From Collybiopsis luxurians FD-317 M1 (Eukaryota > Basidiomycota > Agaricomycetes > Agaricales > Omphalotaceae), in NCBI GenBank assembly GCA_000827265.1, contig KN834773.1, positions 40,550 through 69,344 of the forward strand: 28,795 nucleotides of DNA. Direction: 5' to 3'. The notes under the pieces are model-generated. The model saw only the letters and a program-made list of their open reading frames with translations, did no database searches and was not told where the DNA came from. The position numbers and the translations under genes were made by a program. Shown here in pieces: positions 19,442-28,795 of the stretch; the first letter of the stretch is position 1; every line of letters starts with the position of its first letter.

Positions 19442-20984
19442 TCACCTCATACATACACTCACTGTTCAATGCCCACCACTATCCCATTATTTACCTCCCT
19501 TACTGACCATTGCTACTATTCATTTATTTAGTAATGTCCTGATATTTTCTTAGTGTCTTATGCCCAATGACTTGTTAAGTTACTTTTTCAATGTAATTCA
19601 GTTGTAAGTGTTATGGCCTCTTCATAAACCTAGTGTTTACTTACTCGATGTTGGATGGTGTTGGTAATGTTGAATGTCACACTGTGTAGACAATGGTAAC
19701 AATAATAAATTCCAAATATATAGTTGCTGGAAACTTTGGGGGCAGGTTCTAACAGCAAGTAAATTGTGTTTTCTTGTGCTTGGCGATTCTCACTTGCCGA
19801 TGCTTGACAACTTGTAACTAACATGGGCTCCACTAACAGCTTTTTCTTTTTTTCTTTTCTCCTAAGTTTTGATAATTTCAATTATCATTGCAGTGTGATA
19901 TAATTCCTGAACAAGAACTCCTCTTTGTTTGAGTACACTTAGACAGTACACCAATCGCAATGTTAATGGAAACCTGTAAAATGAAACTTGTATTTTAGTA
20001 GTATAGCTTGAGAACTTGCCGATTTAGTAATGAACAGTTGAAAACCCTTGAGTTCACAAGCACTACTATTGTGGGTAGGGTGCACAGTGGTGCCTCTGAG
20101 CTATTAGGCTTGGAATGGTGATAGTAAGATAAGTAATTGTCTATTATTGTTGGCCTTCAGAGTAGGCCTTTTATACTCTACAGTAGGTATTCTAGAAGTA
20201 TCTACAAGGTAAGTAGCAGTTCTACTACATTCCATATATCACTAATACCGCAGTAAGTACCTGAGTGATCTACGAATAAATATTACTAGGCACAATGAGA
20301 ATAATGGTTACTCTCTATTTGTATATACACAAAGAAAAATTGCTCATTACTTGTTACAATGTCGTATATATTATACACACATCAAGATTAAGATACATAA
20401 ACATGAAGACGTCGAGGAAGTGGAATCAGAGACAGAGGAGCGGGGCGAGGAGAGGGTAAAGGGAGGGTAAGGGAGGGTAAAGGGAAGGCAGAAGAGGAGC
20501 AAGGTAAGTGAAATAAAGGGACATACACTGCATGATTCATGACAGCATAAGCGTTTTCCCAGGACAGGACAGCACACTGCAGTCCCTGTCCAGGAACGCA
20601 TTGCGAAAACATCAGAAAGAAGGTGAATATAAAATGCAGGCATGAAACATTAATGGAGAGGAAAAATTGAGTGTGAGCATCCACAAGTGATCTATGGGTT
20701 GGGGTAAGGCATTGCAAAGCACCGTAAGATCGGAAGTGGAATGTGGGAGTATAGTATGACAATGAATGATATGATTATGTATATGCTAAAAAAAATGGAT
20801 CATCCTAGGGTCCTAGGGTCCAAAGAATAGCGTTATGAGAGAGAGGAGAAAAGTACAAGAAAGGTATAGTGACGATATATACATTCTAGAACAAAGCGCG
20901 AGAACCAGTGAACCAAAAAATCAAACCAAAAGAAGCGCAGAAAAAGGGAATAAGATAGTAACTGCTGCATGCTGCTCTGCTAAT
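19442..20984. other. 3' flank of gene B, no gene supported
   Basis: 19442-20285 has no counterpart after gene 0 and shows no convincing gene. An AATAAA at 19702-19707 may serve as a poly(A) signal, and 20160-20280 holds short TAGTA/TACTA palindromes that might mark a small decayed insertion. From about 20286 the sequence aligns with 820-1525, the 3' flank of the duplicated block. Confidence 0.5.
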
Positions 20985-23286
20985 GAGAAACTACTGTAGG
21001 CCATGGTCGTCGAGATCTACTGCCTCGACTTTTATGGCAATGATGAGGATAATTGCTACTCTTCCTGAGAAAGTTAGGCGTTCGAAGGTATCCTGCGATA
21101 AGATGAATGAAGCCTTGTTAGCAACGCACTCGAAAAAAAATGTGTGGGTGGGGGAGAGGAAGGGTAGATGGGGAAATCGAGGGTCAAGGATTAGAATTTG
21201 GGAGTTGAGGTCTGCGGAAGGAAAGGAAAAGGGCCAGGACTAACTCACACCCAACTTATCATAATGCTGTCCAAGTTCCTTGAAAAGCGTATCCAGTTTC
21301 GAAGGTTCCACTATCCGTTTCGTCATGTCCGCCAACCTTCTTAGACACCTAAATGTTTAGAACAAAACAATCATTGATCAGCGACGATTCTCATATCTTG
21401 ACCTCAACTCAGCACTCAAATGACTCCAATGCTCCTCCAGCAACATCCTCCTCCTGACCAGCGTCCTTCATATCCTCTCAAGCGACTCCAAGATATCCCT
21501 ACACACCTCCAATAGCGGCTGAATCTTCACCTGTCGATGTGGACGTTAATGCGGATGTTGATGCTGGTGTCGATGAGATGAGGAATTTTCTTAATTGAAG
21601 TGTTTTGTTCGATGTGTCGGTCAGAGATCGAGGTTTCGGTCGTTCGAGCAGTGAAAAGACCAGGATTGAGATTTGGGGAAGGAGAGGAAGGGAAATAATG
21701 ATTATAGGTTCAGGTGAATTCGATAATGGAAATAATGGGTGACCATAGATTCGCGTCGAAGGAGGGAACGTGGTGGCAAGTCCGGGTCGTGATCGTGGTT
21801 GTTGTTGCTACTGTTGCTGCTGCAACTACTTACCCTCTCGAGCAAGCCGAGGTAGGTCTGGAAGCAGTAAAGGCGGCGCTCGAAAGGGAACCAGCTAGAG
21901 TTGAGAGTGGCGGCGGTAATGTTGACGCGGACGGGGAAGTAGGTACGAGGGGGTGAGGATGCACTGCGGAAGCATGAGGTGGATGAGGCGATGAATGACG
22001 AGGTTAAGGTTATAATTAGGTTGGATATGAAACCCGGACCCAAATGCACCCAACAATGAAATAGCTAGTGGTTCATGGACAAGTTTACTACCACCGACAG
22101 CAGCAGCAGCATGTACATTCTCCGAGCCTATACCCAGACTGCCCCCGCGTTCAGCACCAGCATGTACATTCTCCGAGCCTATACCCAGGCTGCCCCCGCG
22201 TTCAGCACCAGCACCATCATTCTGCAACAGCTCAAGTGTCGAGAACCCTCTCAACTGCGACGGCAACAGCGGTGATGAAACGAAAGGCGTCGTACGACTC
22301 TAGTTTGTAACAACCGACACTCCCCGATTGCGAAACCTGACGCCCCCTCTGAACCAAAGGCAGCTGCGGCAAAAGTAGCTCCCGTTGTGAGCCAGAGTCC
22401 GGTCTCGGAGGGGAGTCGTTGACGCAGAGAGGACATTATGTCAATGAGACGAGTGGTACATTTTGCAACAGCTCACTAGCTGCAACACCGCCGGATATAC
22501 CAGCACCACCAACAGCGCTACCAACAGCACCACCGTCCATACTCCCCACGCTCTCTTCCTCTTCAACAACCTCTTCTATTCTTCCCCTCGGCACATACCG
22601 CTCCCTCCCATAACTCATCAACTAACAATCAAAATTCCCGATGTGTCGCGTCGTCGCGTGGCTGAAAAACAACGACGGACCGCATGATGATGGACCAAAA
22701 CGCGTACGCGTGCAGTCAGCATCTACCTGACCATCCAAATCCTCATCCCGTCCCCGTCCACATCCAGACCCAGACCCAGCCCCACACCGAGACCGAGACT
22801 CCAGTCCAAGTCCACACGCATAAGCATATCACCCCCTCCCCATCCAAATTTACATCCCCATCCGTGGGAGGCAAGAAATCCGTCAACCTTGGCGGAACCG
22901 TAGCCGCAATCGGCGTCCCCAACCCCCGCAAATAATCCAAGAAAATTACTGTGATGTTACGACGGGTTCAGAGGGTGGGTATTGTCTATCCAAATTGACA
23001 GAATTGATGACAATGCCAGGTGACGCTGACCTGGACGCTGACACTGACGCGAGGCGGGAGTACGTCGGGTCGATGGATGAATAGAGGTGGTGGATCTGTA
23101 GTGGTAGCGGAGGTGGGCGGAGGAGGGTATCGTAGGCGCAGGTGAAGATGCGGATGAGGGTACGGATGCAAACGGAGAATAAAGTAGGTCTCTGAAGGCC
23201 AGTGCAGAGATTTGGTTCGGGTCCTGATCCTGAGACGAAGAAGACGGAGGAATAGGACCTCCTTTGAAGGTGAAAATACGGCGCAC
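20985..23286 (-). pseudogene. Ser/Pro-rich protein with helical C-terminal region, copy 2, broken
   Basis: It is the counterpart of 1526-5828. The start codon is GTG (23286-23284) where copy 1 has ATG. The N-terminal part reads RRIFTFKGGPIPPSSSSQDQ, and the end of the body reads SKLDTLFKELGQHYDKLG before a GTGAGT donor, as in copy 1 but without the transposon. The central exon is about 400 bp shorter and is split by several frame changes. The last exon keeps GATACCTTCGAACG after the CAG acceptor (exon start 21092) but then lacks about 100 bp, which shifts the frame. It cannot encode the full protein. Its 3' limit is set by comparison only. Confidence 0.6.
22110..22211. repeat. 51-bp tandem duplication
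   Basis: 22110-22160 and 22161-22211 are identical but for one base. On the minus strand the unit adds 17 residues (ERGGSLGIGSENVH type). It is absent from copy 1, so it arose after the block duplication. Confidence 0.85.
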
Positions 23287-24030
23287 GAGGTGAGATGCTG
23301 AAGCCGAAGGATTGTGTGAAGATGTATTGTTTTTAGTTTTTTTGCATCAGTATTCGACAGATTCTAGGTTCCGTTTCTACTAGTGTGGCGAAGCGAAGAT
23401 TGAGGCGAGAATTACGGCGTTCACAAAGCACAGATTCCGGACATTGTGGGAGAGGGGGGGTCCAAATGGATCAATACGAACATGAAGTATGATGATTTCA
23501 TTGCCTAGAGTATGGATGCGTGAGCAATCTTCACAGGCGAAAAAAGCAAAAGAGAAGGATACGTACAAAGAAGGAATCCTTTAAGCTTTTCAAAGTCCAT
23601 CCCAATTCCTAGTTCCTAGCTCTCAGTACCTTCAATAGACCATCGCTTGATTTTCCAGTCCCAAGGCGTACATAGAGATTTCAAGCGAAGATCTCTACCC
23701 GGGTTGATATGTACATTGTACAGTCGGATGGACGAACGTCGTATCGTTGGCACGTCAAATTCATCCTCTGAGCGAAAGGGAATGAACAAGCGCCTGTTCT
23801 AATCTTGGGCGTCTATTTCTACTCTCGGAATTCCAACACGTTCCCCAAAGTTCTCAGTGGCAGCCTAGTGCTTTCGTCTCCTCCCCGCGGCCGCGCTTCT
23901 TCCAGTTCTCCTGCAGATAAAGGGGAACATCTGGCGAATCTATGATAATAATCAATACCAGAGCGAAATGAAATGGATCGAACATAGCAAACCCTCGACT
24001 GCTGTATTTCATTCGACTCGATCACGGTAT
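23287..24030. other. Region between divergent pseudogenes, no gene seen
   Basis: It aligns with 5829-6702 of copy 1 with indels. No open frame is shared by the two copies. Confidence 0.5.
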
Positions 24031-25845
24031 CCACAGCTAACATAACGCAATTTGAACTGGGAGGTGTGTTCTACATTACTAGCGCCGTTAATGGTCTCTT
24101 ATGGCTTTCCGCAATGCCTTATACTATAACGGGGTATTTCGGTATCGCAGAGATGGTATACAGGTCTGGACATCATTCCGTACACTGCTTGTTCGCGGCT
24201 ACATTTCCACCTGAATCCTAGTCCTCATATCCACTGCCAGCATAACCCAATTCGAACTAGGCGGTATCTTCTATATGGCCAGCATCTGTGACGGTCTCTT
24301 ATGGCTGTCTGCAGTGATTTGCGCCTTCGCGGGATGTTTCGGTATCGCAGAGACCGAGAACTCGAAGTCACACAAGGCTCCATCGATAACACCAGAGAAC
24401 CGGAACCAGCTGCTGCTGACAAAGATAACGAAACCGAGGTCAACGGACCAACACCCCTGGTCAGACGCAAACGTCTTCGTATTGTGAAGAACAAATCCAA
24501 AGCAAGTGTTGACCCAGTCGAAAACCCCCAACCATACGTCTTGTGGATCCTCCTCCTCCTTATCGTTCCCGTCCCCCTCATCCTCGTATCCCACATGGCC
24601 CTCTTCCCCATACCAAACCTTGATCGACGGAAGCCCGCCGTGATCCAATACACTGTCATATCTTCATTGCGTCTCTTCCATCCACTCCATCTGTTGCTGC
24701 CAGGAAGGTGCACCGGTACCGGCTAATGGACTTGATATGGGCTATATGCACCAACCTGGCGCGGATTTCTTGGTTCGGTCAATGGGTTGGGAGCGTTGAG
24801 GGATTCGAGGGAGGACTATTGCCGTTTTCGGAACAGGCTCCGCTCAAGGTGTTCTTCCAACAGAAAGTGCAGCCCTCCCCGTCGTCGTCGCCTTCCGCAG
24901 CAGAAGACACGAACGCAAAGGTGGTAACGACGCTTGTAGGTCCAGTATCATTCCTCGAAAGGATGATTTTTCCGTACCTTCCGTCGTACCTGCACTCGGT
25001 GGCCGATGGACGTGAGATGAGATGCTAGGAGAGGGATATTGATGAGCGAAAGGTTAGGCTGGGGCATTGTAGCTGGGGAACGTTCAATTCCGGTCTTTCG
25101 ATGACCATTTTGAATGTGAATGGGTCAGCGATTATTCCTGTGCCTTCGAGGATGGCTCCTTCCGCAGCTGCTAACCCAAACAAGGATCACGAATTCACCT
25201 CATGGGCCTGGATTTCGACGAAAAACCCTTGGTTCGAAACTCACGTACAATCCGAGTCATTCAACAATAGTACGAATACTTCATCATCTCCTATCGGCGC
25301 TCGATTCTTTGTCGCGGGAAATAACAGTCGAGCGTGCCGAGTCTACTTTAATCGTCCTGTGCACAAGTTCCGTGTACAGACGATCGACCCGACCAAGGTT
25401 ATCATAGACGACGAAGTCGGATGGGAGGTTCAACGCGGGAACGAATCAGACAGTCACAATGTAGTCCAACTTTGGAGTCGGGAATGGAACAAGACGTTTG
25501 TTTTGGACGTCCAGTGGGCACCCTCTTCTTCCGGTAGTACGACTTCTTCCAATGTTCACTCGAACCATTTTCAACAAGTGTTCGAATGCGAATACGATTG
25601 ACGAGACACACTCGGGCCGCGTAGCTTACGAATGGGCAGAGTACGAGAGTGGGATGATAGGGATGGGTTTGTCGGCTTCATCATCATCTTCGTTACCGTT
25701 CCCGGGGGAAGATAGCATAAACCAGGTAGCATCCGGCTCTCGGATGCCTGCAATCGAAGAAGTACTTGCCTTCCTACCGAAATGGGCTGTGGTTAGCAAA
25801 CTGACGGAATGGTTGGTCGAGGTTGAGGAGAAATTCGAGTTCTGA
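24031..25845 (+). pseudogene. Vacuolar membrane protease (Pff1-like, M28 family), C-terminal part, copy 2
   Basis: It has the same content as 6703-8535 and is somewhat better kept. The stretch to LWILLLLIVPVPLILVSHMA is in one frame, the luminal part reads NNSRACRVYFNRPVHKFRVQ and LWSREWNKTFVLDVQWAP, and the tail ends VVSKLTEWLVEVEEKFEF with TGA at 25843-25845. Breaks: a frame change near 24700-24720 (ending in TAA at 24724-24726), TAG at 25026-25028 and a frame change with TGA at 25599-25601. The last two match copy 1. The M28 catalytic domain is missing here too. The 200-bp internal duplication (24041 and 24241) is present. Confidence 0.6.
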
Positions 25846-26459
25846 GGCCTGAGTCAGTAACGTTCGGGATCTGAAGTGGGAAATGCTTATACTTCTTCAC
25901 TTTGTTCTGTCTGCTTTCGACTGTTTTATTTTGGATCACGCCTCATTTGTACCGTATCGCATCTATTTCCTAAGAATGTCTTTGTGTGTATGGTTATTTT
26001 AGCGCTATCTTTTTCTACATGGAAAGAGCATTGATCCTCTCTTCGAAGCGTAATTGTCAGCTATGGTGACATATCCCTACTTGTGGATTGGCATGCTTCA
26101 GTACTAAAGCGCCGCTGCCATTCTCAGATCGCTCACTGTTCAGGAATCAATTTGATCCTCTTACAAAACCTGACTTGGGACAGGATTGGACCACCTTCAC
26201 TTCTTCATGTCAACCACGTTTCCCTGCGTCCCCAATATCTCTCGCATCTCCGCTCGCATCGATTGAAAAGAGCGCCCATTTTGATTGTGTTTTTCCGTCC
26301 GAGACTGATTCCGAGTGAACCTTATTGATCACCCGATCTATCATCCGCTCATTCATTTTAGGATTCCGGGATTTGCCAGAAGCAGGCGCTACGGTGGAGG
26401 ATCGCACATGCACTGATTGAACACTGATCAGTAATCACCTGACACTACATGGAAAGTAG
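25846..26459. other. Upstream region of gene C, no gene seen
   Basis: It aligns with 8536-9063 plus 12024-12106 and shows the uninterrupted LINE target at about 26364-26372. It contains the conserved 26-bp block at 26192-26217. It is probably the promoter region of gene C. Confidence 0.6.
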
Positions 26460-26468
26460 TATATATAT
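26460..26468 (+). promoter_or_regulatory. TATA box of gene C
   Basis: TATATATAT lies 54 bp before the ATG at 26514, as in genes A and B. Confidence 0.65.
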
Positions 26469-26513
26469 CTCTTGATGCTCGGTTGTCATGCTTGTTTCCT
26501 TGCTCTCATCATC

Positions 26514-28795
26514 ATGAGTGACGGTATGACACTAGTTGATTCTAGCGGGTAAGATAATTCGGTAATTTTACTGTAGTCGCAATTAATTCATGAGACAAGT
26601 AGTGATGTCTCTGCGCCAACCTTCAGCCTGGACTCTCAAAGGTATTTTGAATTACACGGCATAAACAGCAAGAGATCTCGAATAGAATGTTTATTAGTGC
26701 TTTCCATCAAGCCCATGATTTTGTGCTTAATCACCCTGAGTTCAATTCTACTGTGAATATATATCAGAACTGGAGTAAGTAAAGTTAGTATAATAGTTAA
26801 GTTTCAGTTCTAATGGCATTGTCTAGAGACAGGTGAAGTTGAAGCAATCAGAAAGTGGTTCAATGCACCAGATCCTTCCACTAACTTCAATAGTGCTCTA
26901 GATAAAAGAGCCTCAGGAACAGGAACTTGGATTCTAGAGCATCAAACATACTTGGGTTGGAAGAGCCAAGGGACAAGACTATGGATTCAGGGAAAAGGTC
27001 TGTATCATTGAGAAAATTCCACCAGTTCAATACTTATCAATTGCATCCAGTTGGGTCTGGTAAAACTGTTCTATCGTAAGTAAAATAATGTTGACAGTGC
27101 ATGTGGCCAAAGATTCAATGCATATCTAGAACTTCCATCATTAAAGACCTGCAACCCAGAGTTGTCTATTTCTACTTTGATAGACGGGACACCAGATTGA
27201 AGTCTACTTACCGGGGATTCCTACTTTCCTTGGTGATGCAAGTGGCATCCAATCATGGAGGTGTTCATCCTCTGCTGCAAGAAATGTATGACAACTGTAA
27301 GAAGGGTCTCATTCTGCCTGAAACAGAAGATTTAAGAGCCACTCTGATGGCAATTACAAGGAGGGTAGGAACCTTCATTGCTATTGATGCCATGGATGAG
27401 TGTGATGAATTAGATCTGGTCATTGACCTGCTTCTGTCCTTGCCAAAAGGTTGCTATGTTGTTGCAACAAGCCGATTTGATCCGCAGAACTCTACTAGAT
27501 GGCTCAAAATCAGGCTGGAGACTGAGCCAGTCAAATTGGACATTAAATTATATATTGAGACTACATTGGCCAAATGGCCCTTGAGCTCAATGCTCCATGA
27601 TAAAGTTCTTAGCAGTTTGATTGATGGAGCAAATGGACAGTAAGTAAATATCAAAAAAGCTCCCCAAGTCTTTCTGACCTGACACTGAATAGATTTCGCT
27701 GGGTTGATTGCCAGCTGCACTCTCTTGATGCCCTCAAGATGATGCCAAAGGCCATTCAAAATGCACTTACTAGATTGCCTAAGAATTTGGATGCAATTTA
27801 CTCAGAGATTTTGCAGAAGATTGATGATGCAAAACATGACAGTGTAGTCCGCATTTTCACGTGGCTGATGTATGCCTACAAACCTTTGAATCTAGATCAG
27901 GTAGCAGATATGCTTGCTATTGATTTGGAAGAGGAAAAATTTAATCCAGAATACAGGCCATTAGAGCTACAACATGGACTGCACAGTATAGTTGACTCTA
28001 CTTTTGTTGTCATTGATTCAGCAAGGGGAGGGAATGTGGTTCAGTTTGCACATATATCTGTGCAGGAGTTCCTGATGTCTGAGTGTAGCTGGGCTGAAGC
28101 AAAGAATCTCTTCAAATTCAATAAAGCACTGGGGCATGAAATTATTACTCAATGTTGCATTATTTACCTGCTTCATTTGGATAGTTGGGAAAGCTTAAAT
28201 CTTAAATTGTATCCCTTAGCGTCTTATGCTGCAGAATATTGGGTAAGACATTGCAATGAGCTTCCCATGATAGGAGACAAAATTATTCAGGCAAGAAGAA
28301 TTCTATTTGAGGAAGAAAACCCTCAGTATTTGAATTGGTTGAGATTGTATAAAATGGATGAGGACCAGTATAGGCAATATTGGAGACCAGGATTGCAATT
28401 GAAGGATGTTCAAAAGCCACTATATTATGCAGCATATATTGGCTGGCATGATTTGGTGCAAGAAATTTTGGGAAACAAGGGTACAGTACAACCATTTATT
28501 CAAGCACATTTGACAGTCATTCCAAAAATGGCAGTCCAAGCAAAATTGGATGATTCTAGTCTGCAGGATATGGTCAATGCTCAAGGGGGACACTATGGGA
28601 CTGCTCTTCAGGCTGCTGCTGTAAATGGCAACAAGGAAATAGTGGAATGCTTGCTGCAGGCAGGGGCCAATGTCAATGCTCAAGGGGGACACTATGGAAC
28701 TGCTCTTCAGGCTGGTGCTGCCAAGGGCAAGAAGGAAATAGTGGAATGCTTGCTGCAGGCAGGGGCTGATGTCAATGCTCAAGGGGGGAGACTAT
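26514..28795 (+). CDS. NACHT-ankyrin NLR-like receptor, gene C, 3' end outside window
   Basis: Exons 26514-26548, 26603-26641, 26686-26774, 26833-26997, 27051-27075, 27130-27639 and 27693-28795 join in phase with GT-AG introns of about 44-58 bp. The last exon is open to the window edge. The product begins MSDGMTLVDSS, then QAHDFVLNHPEF, the NAPDPSTNF linker, Walker A GKVGSGKT (108-115), Walker B TFIAIDAMDE (199-208) and ATSRFDP. A winged-helix-like part follows, then ankyrin repeats from about 28585 of the GNKEIVE type seen in gene 0. The NACHT exons are almost the same as those of pseudogene A but carry none of its lesions. Near 28782 a run of six G, where all sister repeats have five, would shift the frame just before the edge. 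Confidence 0.85.

Larger units (their letters stand above)
20286..28132 (+). repeat. Segmental duplication, copy 2
   Basis: It aligns in order and orientation with about 820-13803 when the inverted-repeat element (1876-3277) and the LINE (9064-12018) are removed from copy 1. Identity is high in the Pff1-like part (about 95% in a 60-bp stretch at 7861 against 25172) and in the NACHT exons, and lower in the minus-strand gene, where copy 2 has deletions. Confidence 0.85.

Noticed and set aside
19630..19881. Minus-strand 83-codon frame downstream of gene B
   Set aside because: AT-rich, low-complexity start (KLRRKEKKKK), no homologue in the other copies and no recognisable motif.
1..28795. tRNA or rRNA genes
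   Set aside because: Scanning for cloverleaf arms and conserved rRNA stretches by eye gave nothing convincing on either strand.

Overview
The window looks like nuclear DNA of a filamentous basidiomycete, probably an Agaricomycete. This is inferred from GT-AG introns of about 40-68 bp that cut coding frames, NACHT-ankyrin NLR-type genes, a LINE with a short TTACC-type 3' tail, and remnants of a Pff1-type vacuolar membrane protease. I see no bacterial operon signals, no tRNA or rRNA gene and no CRISPR array.

The backbone is a cluster of four plus-strand NACHT-ankyrin (NLR-like) genes. Gene 0 enters from the left edge and ends at 755, with only ankyrin repeats visible. Gene A (12163-13818) is a pseudogene cut off after the NACHT and winged-helix region. 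Gene B (15268-19441) is complete: seven exons, 1287 residues, NACHT plus 21 ankyrin repeats. Gene C (26514-28795) runs off the right edge inside its ankyrin repeats. Genes A, B and C share intron positions, including a 25-nt micro-exon carrying the Walker A core, and share promoters with a TATA box 50-57 bp before the ATG.

Between the NLR genes lies a duplicated block, seen at about 820-13803 and again at about 20285-28132. Each copy holds, in order: a 3' flank; a minus-strand Ser/Pro-rich gene with a helical C-terminus (1526-5828 and about 20985-23286), broken in both copies; the 3' part of a Pff1-like protease gene (about 6703-8535 and 24031-25845), also broken in both; a conserved upstream region; and the start of the next NLR gene. 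Lesions shared by both Pff1 copies show that decay began before the duplication.

Copy 1 was later hit twice. A 1.4-kb terminal-inverted-repeat element (1876-3277) sits inside a coding exon of the minus-strand gene. A 5'-truncated LINE (9064-12018, minus strand) sits in the promoter of gene A. The LINE keeps one reading frame across its whole length, interrupted only by four TGA codons. Gene A's ankyrin part and the following intergenic block are replaced by about 1.1 kb of unrelated sequence (13804-14898) with a gag-like ORF fragment and four hairpins.

The picture is a fast-changing innate-immunity-type NLR locus. Genes B and C may be functional, gene 0 may be functional with an altered tail, and gene A is dead. 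Tandem duplication, transposon insertion and probable CpG-methylation decay act on the same region. Functions are inferred from motifs read by eye; no database search was run.
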